DNA of 64,000 nucleotides from Arion vulgaris (GCA_020796225.1 CM036755.1:44000306-44064305); one strand, 5' to 3'. Shown: positions 30,640 to 41,434, counted from the stretch's first letter. Notes: generated by a model not told the origin, from the letters alone. Numbers and translations: made by a program.

Positions 30640-32312
30640 TCTATAGAATGATACAACTTGCAACATTCATACATCTATGCAACTACTATGAAGACAGACT
30701 TCAAAAGTATGATACAACTTACAACATTCAGTACATATCACTGCAAGTACAGACTTATAGAATGAACAACTTGAAACATAAACCCTGACAGAAGATTTAA
30801 TAGAATGATACAATTGCATAGATATAATAACTGGTAAGACTTTATATAAGTGAATACGAACTTGAAATTCAACAGTTACGTAGAGGAGAGATACAGTGAG
30901 AATGGAACAGGTAGATTGATGTAATACCAGTCAGATGCAGATTTAATAGATGTACATTGAACCAGTATAGATTACAGACAGCTTAGATAGAATGGATACA
31001 AATGCAGAACATTAGTACGATGTATATAGAAGACTACATGGAGATTAGCAACTGATTACTACTAGCAGACTTTAGTAGGATGTGATAAATGATTAACTCT
31101 AGTAGAGATTATGAGGGAACAGTTTTAGTAGATGTATGACTAGTAGATCAGATCCATTAGATGGATGAAACTTGGCAAGATTAAAGCAAAAGACAGATTT
31201 AGATATGGATTACAATTGCAACTCAGTGGACATCTAGCAGAACAGTTTATAGAAGTGAGATAACTGAGAGATTGCAGAACAGGTTTAGAAGTTTAGAGAA
31301 CTGTGAGATTAGCAGAACGTTTGTAGGAGTGTAGATGAACAGTGAGATTACAGAACAGGTTTATAGGAGTGTAGATGAACCATGGGAGATTAGCAGAACC
31401 GTTAGTAGGAGGTAGATGAACTAGTGGAGATTAGCAGAACAGGTTAGTAGGAGTGTACTAGTACAGACTTGAGACTTACCAGTGAGAGATGAGAACAGGT
31501 TTAATTAGAGTAGATGACAGGGGAATTAGCAGAACAGGTTTTAATGTAGTAAAGTGGGAGATTAGCAGAACAGTTTATAGGAGTGTAGATGAACCAGTGG
31601 AGATTAGCAGAACAGGATTAGTAGACTTGAGATTCAACAGTGATATTACAGAACGTTTAGTAGGACGTTAGATGAATGATGGAGATTAGCAGAACAGGTT
31701 TAGTATGATGATGAACTAGTGAGATTAGCAGAACGTTTAGTAGGAGTGTAGATGAACCAGTGGATTAGCAGAACAGTTTAGTAAGTATGACGTAGATTAG
31801 AACAGAGTAGGGATTGATTAGTGCAGAACAGTAGATTAGATTAGTGAACAGTGAGATTAGCAACATGTTCAGTAATAAGTAAGAATGAAACAGTGAGATT
31901 AGAAAACAGGTTGTGGGGTAGAGAATGGTTGATAACTATTGTGATTAAAAGTGGGTGCTAGTAGGAGGTAATGAACAGTGGTTAAATTACAGATATCAGT
32001 AGGAAGATGTAGATGAACTAGTGGGAGATTAGCGGGAACCGTTTAGTTAGGAGTGTGTAGTGAACAGTGGGAGATTAGCAGAACAGGTTTAGTAGGAGGT
32101 GTAGATGAACCAGTGGGAGATTAGCAGAACAGGTTTAGTAGGAGGTGTAGATGAACCAGTGGGAGATTAGCAGAACAGGTTTAGTAGGAGGTGTAGATGA
32201 ACCAGTGGGAGATTAGCAGAACAGGTTTAGTAGGAGTGTAGATGAACCAGTGGGAGATTAGCAGAACAGTTTAGTAGGAGGTGTAGATGAACCAGTGGGA
32301 GATCAGGTTAAA
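30640..32312. repeat. 45-46-bp tandem array, about 35 decayed to well-ordered units
   Basis: The unit has AACAGGTTTAGTAGGAGTGT, AGATGAACCAGTGGGAGATT and AGCAG. Units at 32060-32300 are nearly identical; leftwards they lose bases and become hard to align. A gradient of decay away from a homogeneous core fits unequal exchange, but the dense 1-5 bp gaps could also be uncorrected long-read error. Confidence 0.85.
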
Positions 32313-32339
32313 AGATAACATAATACAATTACGTTTAAA

Positions 32340-32378
32340 GGAGGTGGTCGTAAAGAACGAAAGCAAAGAAGAAGAAGA
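32340..32378 (+). mobile_element. Family A SINE tail only
   Basis: GGTCGTAAAGAACGAAAGC and AAAGAAGAAGAAG match the last 40 bp of family A. Confidence 0.6.
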
Positions 32379-32394
32379 ATGAAATATGTAGATC

Positions 32395-32530
32395 GTAGAC
32401 ACTCAGTTCTGTCATCTTAATACATATTACTAACTTTCTAGTCATTGTCCATGCTTTACATCCACGAAATAAAACAGAAATCCAGGCAATCAGGTGGCAA
32501 CTGAAAAACTGTTGAACACTAATCTTGAAC
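32395..32530 (-). mobile_element. LINE C-terminal fragment, antisense
   Basis: The minus strand reads VLFRGCKAWTMTRKLVI, the Y-G-C-E-x-W-T-M block after the RT thumb in many LINEs. Only about 45 codons are recognisable. Confidence 0.6.
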
Positions 32531-32579
32531 CACATTTTGCATTTTTAACAGATACAAGAACAACAGATCAATAACTTGA

Positions 32580-32712
32580 GGGCAGAAGAGTTCCAGGTCT
32601 ATAAAACACATTGTCTAAAGTATACAAGCAGCGCAAGGTTGTCTTGAAGTGGATACCGTTTCACTGTGGGAAATCAGGGAATGAGAAATCTGAACTTGCT
32701 GTCTATGTGTTC
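32580..32712 (+). mobile_element. RNase H fragment of a non-LTR element
   Basis: The plus strand reads KVVLKWIPFHCGKSGNEKSELA, matching the W-I-P-x-H-C-G-x-x-G-N-E-x-A-D signature of retroelement RNase H with D lost. It is cut at 32712 by the 3' end of another LINE in antisense. Confidence 0.72.
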
Positions 32713-33240
32713 TTCTTCTTCTTTTGTAGTCACACTGTTATCGGATTTTTGTCCAGTGTCGTAGTTTTCTGGTTTTGTCTTGTGCTGCTCCAGTGGCTTG
32801 GGTGATACATATTTTTGCTTTTTGACAAGATTCTGCTATGCCATCTACCCATCTTTTTCGTGGTCTACCTTTCACCTTTCCCCCGAGATATCTTGTTGTA
32901 GAAGACTCTGTATACAGTGGAGTTTAGTTATATTCTTGTTAAGTGGCTGAACCACTTAATTCTTTGTTTCTCAATGTACTTCAAGCAAGGCTCTGTTCTA
33001 ATGTTATTTCTTGCGCTGGTACTGGTGACTGTCTCTTCTGGTGTTGTTGGTAACTATTCGTAGGTGTCGCATACAAGATGTAGTGATTTTTTGCGACGGT
33101 GCTTTGCTCATTGTCCATGTTTGGCTCTTGTAACACAGAGCAGACATGAAAATACTACTGATAATCTGTTGCTTAACTGTCGGTGAGATGTTTTGGTGTC
33201 ATGAGGATAGCTGGTAGGTTATAATCCAGTATGCCAGGAT
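32712..33240 (-). mobile_element. Non-LTR retrotransposon 3' end, antisense
   Basis: The plus strand begins TTCTTCTTCTTCTTTTGTAG with CAGTGTCGTAGTTTTC, the shared 3' terminal signature (GAA tail on the element's strand). Inward, the minus strand encodes a basic KRW segment near 32850, WFSHL-like residues near 32950 and the LCYKSQTW block near 33110-33130. It is the same family as 46405-48890, truncated before the RT core. Confidence 0.78.
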
Positions 33241-33649
33241 TCTCACACTACTTAGTCCTACAGAATGGCATACTATGAAAACATCTCTACCTAAACTCTG
33301 TGCTGTATTCTTCTGCCTTAGAGAATGTAGATAGCAACTGTTGACATTGTTTTTTTCAATCTCTAAAAACTGATGTTTGTACAATACTATCTTTATAAGA
33401 AAATTATATTTGAAGAACGAGTATATTGTTCATGCAGTTTAGTTTTTTTCAAAGGAAAGGGGAATAATAATAGAAATACATCTCCGAACTTGCATTACAA
33501 GAGTAAATCCCCTTCTTTTAATAAGTTGTCGGAATTGTTTACACTACTTTGTTTCAATAGTTTCCGATTTTCCTTGCCATAGAATTCTACTGTTTATCGT
33601 TTTCTCTCTATCTTCCTCTGTCGCTTCTCCATTTTCACTGGAATACTGG
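33241..33649. other. Unassigned, possibly continuing LINE remains
   Basis: No clear motif beyond the LINE end. A 69-aa plus-strand ORF has no recognised family. Confidence 0.3.
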
Positions 33650-33957
33650 ACAATTTAGTAGGAGATGTCATTGAAACAGTGGGAGACGGGAGATATTAGT
33701 AGGACAGTTTAGTAGGAATGCCATTGAAACAGTGGAGACGGGAGATATTAGTAGGACAGTTTAGTAGAGATGTCATTGAAACAGTGGAGACGGAGTATTA
33801 GTAGGACAGTTTAGTAGGAGATGCCATTGAAACAGTGGGAGATACTGGTAGGACAGTTTAGTAGGAAATGTCATTGAAACAGTGGAGACGGAGATGCTGG
33901 TAGGACAGTTTAGTAGGAAATGTCATTGAAACAGTGGGAGACTGGAGATACTGGTTT
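33650..33957. repeat. 52-58-bp tandem array, about 6 units
   Basis: The unit has ACAGTTTAGTAGGAGATG, TCATTGAAACAGTGGGAGAC and GGGAGATATTAGTAGG. It shares ACAGTTTAGTAGGAG and CAGTGGGAGA with the 45-bp array ending at 32312, so the two probably have a common origin and are now separated by LINE pieces. Confidence 0.88.
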
Positions 33958-34427
33958 GCCAGTTCATCAGACGATCAAGTCAAAAATCTAAAAAAACATC
34001 CCATGTCAATAGTTTGCATACAACAGATAACCAATACATGTTGTTGATATATCACGGCTACTGATCTTCTGAAATAAGTTTCTTTTTGATAAAAGGAAAG
34101 ATGGGCATTACAAAAATTATTATTAGATTTGCCGTATCTCCACATATTCTATGATAGATGTGGTCTACTCAACATTTTCTCATATTTGGGATTCTCATTA
34201 CAAGTTTTCTGGTAGCGTTGATGGTTTTCTCAGACACATCACCTCAAACAATTTGATATTTTCCTATTTCAACTTACCTAGTGTCCATGTTTGACAGTTA
34301 TCACAGAGGGTTGGTATGGATCATGTTATTTATATTCTACCGTTGAACTAGTCATGATGATGTTCAAAGACTCCAGTAATGGTGACGACAGATTTTAGTC
34401 ACTATGGTTGACCTTCTGGCATCTTCT
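33958..34427 (-). mobile_element. LINE C-terminal fragment, antisense (core 34190-34330)
   Basis: The minus strand reads LCDNCQTWTLGK near 34270-34310, then ENIKLFEVMCLRK, aligning with the CYQCQTWTL-KCLRK region of the 4449 LINE. The flanks to 33958 and 34427 are unassigned. Confidence 0.6.
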
Positions 34428-34680
34428 TTTTCTTCTTTGAACGTTCCATATAGACCACTTGTTAATCACTCTATATGATTTGTATGTGATCTGAGCCTAA
34501 GAGTGATTGTACGTTGTGCCAGTTGTGCGCCTACAAGTAGGCCAGCACATCCGATTTCTGCATGCTTTTTATTTACTAGGGTAGCTTCCCTAGGTCCTAC
34601 ATCAGTCGTCTCTCACGACATGCATTGTAAGTCGTAGTGGTACCATTCTTTGCTTACCTCGTGGGCCCCGGAACTACACA
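34428..34680 (-). mobile_element. GAA-tailed SINE-like element, family B, antisense
   Basis: CTTTTTCTTCTTTGAACG, CATATAGACCACTTGTTAAT, GCGCCTACAAGTAGGCC, GCTTTTTATTTACTAGGG, TCTCACGACATGCATTGTAA and GTGGGCCCCGGAACTAC. Full length. Its CGTGGGCCCCGG end is close to the GGGGCCC start of family A, linking the two families. Confidence 0.85.
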
Positions 34681-34794
34681 GACGCTTCTGTCACCTTGTT
34701 GTATTACTGAACAGCTGCTTCCTTGGTAGTTGATCTCTATGACCTACTTATTGTTGTAACCTTTGACATATACACTAAATATCCTTGGAGACAT

Positions 34795-35350
34795 TTTATT
34801 CTCTTTCTATCTGTATTGTTCTTATCTTTCTATCTGTATTGTTCTTATCTTTCTATCTGTATTGTTCTTATCTTTCTATCTGTATTGTTCTTATCTTTCT
34901 ACCTGTATTGTTCTTATCTTCCTATCTGTATTGTTCTTATCTTCCTATCTGTATTGTTCTTATCTTCCTATCTGTATTGTTCTTATCTTTCTATCTGTAT
35001 TGTTCTTATCTTTCTATCTGTATTGTTCTTATCTTCCTATCTGTATTGTTCTTATCTTCCTATCTGTATTGTTCTTATCTTTCTATCTGTATTGTTCTTA
35101 TCTTCCTATCTGTATTGTTCTTATCTTCCTATCTGTATTGTTCTTATCTTCCTATCTGTATTGTTCTTATCTTCCTATCTGTATTGTTCTTATCTTCCTA
35201 TCTGTATTGTTCTTATCTTTCTATCTGTATTGTTCTTATCTTCCTATCTGTATTGTTCTTATCTTTATATCTGTATTGTTCTTATCTTTCTATCTGTATT
35301 GTTCTTATCTTTCTATCTGTATTGTTCTTATCTTTCTATCTGTATTGTTT
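34795..35350. repeat. 23-bp tandem array, about 24 units
   Basis: The unit is TTCTTATCTTTCTATCTGTA followed by TTG, with CTTCCTATC variants. The three plus-strand frames are all open (SYLYCSYLSICIVLIFL), an artefact of 3 x 23. Confidence 0.97.
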
Positions 35351-36335
35351 ATTTGATGAGTTTATTCAATTTGTCTGATATAACATTGTTCTTATCTTCC
35401 TACTGTATCGTTTATTTGATGAGTTTAGTCAATTTGTCTGATATAACATTGTTCTTATCTTCCTACTGTATCGTTTAAATGATGAGTTTATTCAATTTGT
35501 CTGATATAACATTGTTCTTATCTTCCTACTGTATCGTTTATTTGATAAGTTTAGTCAATTTGTCTGATATAACATTGTTCTTATCTTCCTACTGTATCGT
35601 TTAAATGATGAGTTTATTCAATTTGTCTGATATAACATTGTTCTTATCTTCCTACTGTATCGTTTATTTGATGAGTTTATTCAATTTGTCTGATATAACA
35701 TTGTTCTTATCTTCCTACTGTATCGTTTATTTGATGAGTTTAGTCAATTTGTCTGATATAACATTGTTCTTATCTTCCTACTGTATCGTTTATATGATGA
35801 GTTTAGTCAATTTGTTTGATATACCATTGTTCTTATCTTCCTACTGTATCGTTTATATGATGAGTTTAGTCAATTTGTCTGATATAACATTGTTCTTATC
35901 TTCCTACTGTATCGTTTATTTGATGAGTTTAGTCAATTTGTCTGATATACCATTGTTCTTATCTTCCTACTGTATCGTTTATATGATGAGTTTAGTCAAT
36001 TTGTCTGATATAACATTGTTCTTATCTTTCTACTGTATTGTTTATATGATGAGTTTAGTCAATTTGTCTGATATAACATTGTTCTTATCTTCCTACTGTA
36101 TCGTTTATATGATGAGTTTAGTCGATTTGTCTGATATAACATTGTTCTTATCTTCCTACTGTATCGTTTATTTGATGAGTTTAGTCAATTTGTCTGATAT
36201 ACCATTGTTCTTATCTTCCTACTGTATCGTTTATATGATGAGTTTAGTCGATTTGTCTGATATAACATTGTTCTTATCTTTCTACTGTATCGTTTATTTG
36301 ATGAGTTTAGTCAATTTGTCTGATATAACTTCATA
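35350..36335. repeat. 63-bp tandem array, 15-16 units, derived from the 23-bp unit
   Basis: Each unit joins TTCTTATCTTCCTACTGTAT (a 22-bp relative of the preceding monomer) to 41 bp containing GATGAGTTTAGTCAATTTGT and CTGATATAACATTG. The length, 21 codons, keeps the plus frame open as MSLVNLSDITLFLSSYCIVYL repeats through a 268-aa ORF (35605-36411). No flanking gene structure supports it being protein. Confidence 0.95.
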
Positions 36336-36529
36336 CTACCAACTTTGTCGTTTACTTAAAGTGTTTCCTTGCTTAGTAGATTGTGTTTTCATTATTCTTC
36401 AACTGATCTAATGTTTTCATTAATTTCGTTTCGAATGCTTTCGATTGATATTATTCTGTTCATGTATATATTAAATCCATTTCTTCTATTTGTCCTTTCT
36501 CTTATTATTCTTCTATCATCAGTTTAAAC

Positions 36530-36684
36530 TAGTACTCCAGTGTTATATGGAACCAATAGTTATCTATGGCAGCGAATCATGGACAATGTACAAACATTCA
36601 ATAAGATCGTTGGAAGTCACAGAGATGTGGTTTTACAGAAGAATGTTGAAAATTCCATGGACAGCGAAGAAAACTAAATGATAA
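36530..36684 (+). mobile_element. RTE-like LINE, segment before the satellite
   Basis: The plus strand reads VIYGSESWTM, then SLEVTEMWFYRRMLKIPWTA. This is the C-terminal region (GxESWT-x-RRMLRIPWTA) of an RTE/BovB-type LINE. The reading stops where a 25-bp satellite begins at 36685 and resumes at about 37165, indicating that the array interrupts one element. Confidence 0.82.
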
Positions 36685-37162
36685 GGTTTTAAATCAGGCC
36701 TGCACACAAAGTTATAAATCAGGCCTGCACACAAAGTTATAAATCAGGCCTGCACACAAAGTTTTAAATCAGGCCTGCACACAAAGTTATAAATCAGGCC
36801 TGCACATAAAGTTATAAATCAGGCCTGCACACAAAGTTTTAAATCAGGCCTGCACACAAAGTTTTAAATCAGGCCTGCACACAAAGTTTTAAATCAGGCC
36901 TGCACACAAAGTTTTAAATCAGGCCTGCACACAAAGTTATAAATCAGGCCTGCACACAAAGTTATAAATCAGGCCTGCACACAAAGTTTTAAATCAGGCC
37001 TGCACACAAAGTTATAAATCAGGCCTGCACATAAAGTTATAAATCAGGCCTGCACACAAAGTTTTAAATCAGGCCTGCACACAAAGTTTTAAATCAGGCC
37101 TGCACACAAAGTTTTAAATCAGGCCTGCACACAAAGTTTTAAATCAGGCCTGCACACAAAGA
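36685..37162. repeat. 25-bp tandem array inside a LINE, 19 units
   Basis: The unit is AAATCAGGCCTGCACACAAA followed by GTTAT or GTTTT. Very uniform; only the two T/A types and two CACATAAA variants are seen. It contains the palindrome AGGCCT. Confidence 0.97.
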
Positions 37163-37455
37163 AACATTATGACAATAAATATGAGTCAGACAATCAAGTT
37201 TCTTCAGGCATATACTGCGAAGGAGGTTTAAAACAGGTGACAACAGGTAAATCAGGGAAGCAGAGATCGTGGAAGACAGAGGAGAAAATGTTGAATGGTC
37301 TGACATGGGTTCGACAAAAGATTGTAATAGAATTGATTGACTGCACCAAAGAGAAAGAGGAGAGAGAGAGAGAGAAGAGGAGAAAAGAGAGAAGAGAGAG
37401 AAAGAGGATTTAGTTGTGAGAGACATGATCGCCTCACCCGGTCAGGCATAGCACT
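37163..37455 (+). mobile_element. RTE-like LINE, segment after the satellite
   Basis: The plus strand resumes with GLKQVTTGKSGKQRSW, then EEKMLNGLTW and ELIDCTKEK, and after a GA run ends RDMIASPGQA. The order (TTGK-RGRQ, K-DGLT-W, W-RDMIA) is the terminal region of the same LINE type. The GA run at 37350-37410 lies in the coding stretch between the K-E codons and RDMIA, so it expanded in place. Confidence 0.75.
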
Positions 37456-37684
37456 AAACGAACATCAGTTTTCACCCAGATATAAACAGAAAGACAATTT
37501 GCTTCATGAATCCAGGCGTCTCGAGAAGGTCCTCGAGGGTGTCAATTTATCCCTCGATTTAGTCTTTGGTGAATCTTTCTGAGGTTAGGGTCCTCAGCAC
37601 AATTGCCAGAATATGGTCCACATGAAGCCCATTTAGTAAAAGTCCGCATAGTCTACAATGTATATTTACATGTTCACTTCTAAT

Positions 37685-37995
37685 TATTATTCACTTCAAC
37701 TAGCACTAACATATTCAGTTATTCACTCAACTAGCACTAACATATTCAGTTTATTCACTTCAACTAGCACTAACATATTCAGTTTATTCACTTCAACAGC
37801 ACTAACATATTCAGTTTATTCACTAACAGCACTAACATATTCAGTTTATTCACTTCAACTAGCACTAACATATTCAGTTTATTCACTTCAACTAGCACTA
37901 ACATATTCAGTTTATTCACTCAACTAGCACCCAACATATTCAGTTTATTCACTTCAACTAGCACTAATATATTCAGTTTATTCACTAACAGGCTA
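37685..37995. repeat. 33-bp tandem array, about 9 units
   Basis: The unit has CACTTCAACTAGCACTAACA and TATTCAGTTTATT. Several units lack 2-5 bp (CACTCAACTAG, CACTAACAGC). Confidence 0.93.
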
Positions 37996-38094
37996 ACAAT
38001 GAAGTTTCCAGTGATAATTTCGAGATTTAGCGCATTAAGACATAACACAGACAGACAAAGAGTAATCAAAATTTTCACATACATTTCAGCAGTT

Positions 38095-38220
38095 TCTGTC
38101 ATTTCGTTCTTATCAACCAACGTTCTAATTACTCTTTACGATCTGTGTGATTTGCCCTTGATAGGCACATGTGGCATGTAGGATAGGCGTGTAAGAATTT
38201 CAGCCTAATTCCTGCAGCTT
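38095..38220 (-). mobile_element. Diverged family A-like SINE fragment, antisense
   Basis: TTTCGTTCTTATCAACCAAC, ACTCTTTACGATCTGTGTGA and a later AATTTCAGCC block follow family A order with heavy divergence. Uncertain. Confidence 0.4.
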
Positions 38221-38254
38221 AAAATAAAGGAAATATGAACAGAATACCGCAAAT

Positions 38255-38465
38255 AGTGACTCGGTCTATTAACCTCGACGTTCTGAGTTCGAATCACGCT
38301 GCGGACAGTTTGGTTGCAAATTGTTTGCGTGGATTTTAACAAAAGGACGATGGCACCATCCGTTCAGAAAGCAATGGCAAACTACTGAATGTAATAATGC
38401 CTAGTAAAATCACAAACAGCATTAAAAAGCTGGGGTTGATTCGCAAAGTCCTGTAAAGGATATGC
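38255..38465 (+). mobile_element. tRNA-derived SINE, second type (S2)
   Basis: The head GTGACTCGGTCTATTAACC and B-box GAGTTCGAATC (38285-38295) are at tRNA spacing. The body is unlike S1 (GGACGATGGCACCATCCGTT, AAGCAATGGCAAACTACTG) and ends GTCCTGTAAAGGATATGCAA. The last block resembles the AAGGATATGCACCTT end of RTE-Y (41240-41255), which would fit a SINE borrowing that LINE's 3' end. Confidence 0.65.
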
Positions 38466-39149
38466 AATTAACAATTAACTAACCGCAAATATATGTTAAA
38501 GAGCCTTATGATAACGCAGACTGTAAGTCTGGTTAAAACAGTCCAACCTGGTACATGTAATCTCTGAGAAAGTTGTACGGTGACCTCTCCTCTGGCACTG
38601 GTGTTACAGCTCCAGACAAGACAGTTTAACAACAAATAACAGAAGAGAGAAAAGTGTGTTGTTTTAGATATCATTTGTTTGCGTGCCTACTGTATCACTG
38701 TAAGACGTAAGAACTAGCATAGAAGCAGGTATTGTGTAATATATTACTATGTAGGCCAGAAACTTGAAGCAACACTCGATTGACCGCTTCACCACTACAG
38801 ATACATATTTCCCCAGTTCCTATTACCTAGGCTAAAACGGTACCTGACGACACACTTGACACAGTTCAGTGCACACAGTCAGTGTCTCAGTGACGTTCGA
38901 GAGATTTCTTCAGTCTTACTTAAGTACTCTTCAGTCTTAGTCTAGTCTCTTTCGCTGCGAATTGTCCTCATATCAACTGGCCAAATCACTGATGTCACCT
39001 GCATAGTTGACATCCTCCAGAACAGAGGTAAGTGTAATTACATTCTCTCATCTTCCAGTTAATGGTCAGAATGAATAACACTACATACAGCAAGTGAGTG
39101 TGATAGTATTCATTCCCGACCTCCGTGTAGCGACTGTAGTGTTGGCCAA
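38466..39149. other. Unassigned sequence, no gene seen
   Basis: No array or motif set recognised. A homopolymer A run lies at 39149-39161, just past the right edge. Confidence 0.4.
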
Positions 39150-39643
39150 AAAAAAAAAAATGTTTTGCGATTGTTGTAAATTTCATTGGTGTTGCTATAG
39201 AGATTCTGTCTGTGTTTATACTTTTTCTAACATTCACAATTTTTCTGTCTATAGTATACTGTACTGACTTAAGATTCTCCACATATAATTCCTCGAATGC
39301 ATTTTCAAAATCAATAAACATTCATTTTCAAAAAGACCATATAAACAGTATAAGTGTATGTATACACTGTGCTATTTTCAAGTATCATCATTGGTTGCTA
39401 TGTTCAAGTATTTGGCATAATAGTGACAAAAAGTGATCAATATATGATTTACCTTCCCTGAGGCCTGCTTGTTTTTGTAAAATTTTAAAGCCCATAATCT
39501 AGTCATTGACGTATTCTATTGAGAATAATATGCTAAAAACATTACCTCATTACTTACATGATAGTTTTGATAGATCAATCAATCATTGATAGCTATTTAT
39601 CTACAGTTCTTACAATTTCCACCATATCCCCTTGTATAGTTGT
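39150..39643 (-). mobile_element. Old LINE RT fragment, downstream half (host of the nest)
   Basis: The minus strand contains QAGLREGKSYIDHFLSLL around 39440-39500 and MFIDFENAFEELY at about 39285-39321. These are the RT fingers and motif A region (F-I-D-F-x-x-A-F) of a non-LTR polymerase, with frameshifts. Its upstream half lies at 41849-42120, beyond a piggyBac element inserted at TTAA. Rejoining at a single TTAA puts a YKGI tetrapeptide in place, as expected for the N-Y-R-G-I motif of LINE RTs. Confidence 0.75.
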
Positions 39644-39754
39644 TTAACCCTTAGAACCCGGCTCCGACAATTCGGGATTAATATAAGCACTGCATGCCCC
39701 TAGCTCCCGATATAACAGTCTGAGATTATTTTTTCATTATTTTTCGGTATTTGA

Positions 39755-41273
39755 TATGTGGAACATCATGAAAGACATGCACTTTCCAACACACATAATA
39801 CAACTCATAGAATCTCTATACCACGAACAACAGGCAACCATTAAAATAGGAGGTGAAATAGCTGAATGGTTCGAGATTCAAAAGGGGGTACGACAGCAAT
39901 GTATTTTATCCCCATATTTATTCAACATATATCCGGAGAACATCATGAGGAATGTAAAAGACGATGCCAACTATGGGAATTACGACCCTCTTACTATAGG
40001 CGGCAAATTCATACCAGAGCTTAGATACGCAGATGATACAGTATTATTATCCATCAGCAAAGAAGGTTTGGAAAACCTAATCATGACGACCAAGAAACAT
40101 AGTGAAGACCAACATCTACATTTGAATACACAAAAACCAAAAATCATGTCAACTGACAAAGCAAAAGGCTCACCTAACATCCAAATAAACAATGAAGAAC
40201 TCCAATGTGTAGAGAGCTACGAATATCTGGGCTCAATAATTAATAATAACGGTGACTGCTCCAAAGAGATCTCAAGAAATTTGGCAATAGCAATCAAGAA
40301 GTTAAACACAATGAAGAACATGTGGCAAAGCACCAGCAAAATATTAAAATTAAAAATATTGAGAGCATGCATGTTACCAGTGGCTACTTACGGTTGTGAA
40401 TCATGGACTATTACACAAAAATTAAGAACGAAAATCTAGTCCTTCAAAACTAAATGCTACAGAAAGATCTTACGAATACCATGGACAGAAAAAAAGAAAG
40501 AACACTGATATTCTGAAAGAACTAAATGTTAAAGAGAATTGGCCAATAAACAACATACTATACAGAAACATTACATACTTTGATCACATCAAGCGTCACG
40601 ATGGCTTGGAAAGAACAATACTAGAGGGCAGGGTCCCAGGACGCAGAGGCAGACCAAGAAGAAGATGGCTCATTATAAAATAGCCTGTCCTGAGCAGAAC
40701 TTTGCCACCCCAAAGAGTCCTCTGAAATTTCTCTCTCTCATAGGCCAGATGTCCTGCCTTTGCAGCTGTCATGTTCAAACCATCAGTTACATCCTGAATC
40801 CATCTTCTCCGTGGTCTTCCTCTTCTTCTCTTTACCGGTATGCTCCTTCCATGATGGTCTTCTCCAGCCCTTCATGTCTTTTTAATTGTCCCAAATATCT
40901 CAATTTTCTCTTTCTTATTTGTAGCATCAGCCAGTTTTCTTTGATTTTGAGTTCTTTCTGGATAGATCTATTTATTCTCTTCTCAGTCCAAGATATACAA
41001 AGGACTCTTCTATAACACTTGTATTCAAAAGCACTTATATGTTTTTCCACTGCTTTATTAAATGTCCATGCTTCACACCCATACGTTACCACTGGGAATA
41101 TGCATGCTCTTAGTATTCTGATCTTTGTTTGAAGATGGCTACAAGATATTAAAGAAACCATGAATATGACCATCGACAAGTGGGTGAACTGGCTAGAGAC
41201 AGAGTGAATTTCAGATGTGCTGCAAAGAGAGCAACGCCTATAAAGGATATGCACCTTGATGATGATGATGATT
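39755..41273 (+). mobile_element. RTE/BovB-type LINE (RTE-Y), 5'-truncated, itself interrupted
   Basis: Opens in the RT domain (WNIMKDMHFPTHIIQLIESL), continues through GVRQQCILSPYLFN (motif B region), the catalytic YADD at 40026-40037, then YEYLGSIINNNGDCSKEI, an ATYGCESWT block and a basic GRRGRPRRRW segment. At 40671 a 460-bp antisense LINE intrudes. The reading resumes at 41131 with the LQDI end, finishing at AAGGATATGCACC and a (GAT)n tail (41253-41271). It aligns closely with 54655-55680. The frame is open for 227 codons from 39756 but then frameshifted: not active. Confidence 0.9.
40671..41130 (-). mobile_element. RTE-X LINE insertion, antisense, 5'-truncated, with 10-bp duplication
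   Basis: Flanked by perfect GAAGATGGCT copies (40661-40670 and 41131-41140). The minus strand reads RILRACIFPVVTYGCEAWTF, KCYRRVLCISWTEKRINRSI, a RKLRYLGQLKRHEGLEKTI segment, and ends NMTAAKAGHLAYEREKF then GGKVLLRTGYFIM. This is the C-terminal third of a BovB-like LINE, related to but distinct from RTE-Y. 5' truncation plus target duplication is the signature of target-primed reverse transcription. Other RTE-X ends: 21870-21970 and 49045-49350. Confidence 0.92.
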
Positions 41274-41434
41274 TAATAATAAATGATGTACAAATGTGAC
41301 GTCAAACGCAATGCACTTGTTCTAGGTGACGCTGTTGTGTGATTTTATTTTGGTACTGATAAGGTAATTAGTTAAGTATTTTCAGGTTGAAAAGATGTTC
41401 AAAATTTGTCGGAAATGGTCACTCAAAAAGTATA

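Noticed and set aside
34723..36411. Membrane-protein-like ORFs (251, 197, 197 and 268 aa)
   Set aside because: Hydrophobic look comes from T-rich 23-bp and 63-bp arrays; three frames open at once at 34.8-35.35 kb.
36685..37162. Possible CRISPR array
   Set aside because: Units are contiguous with no unique spacers, and the sequence is from an animal genome. The same applies to every array here.
39755..40439. Active retrotransposon
   Set aside because: YADD is intact and 227 codons are open, but the copy lacks the endonuclease, is frameshifted after 40440 and is split by RTE-X.
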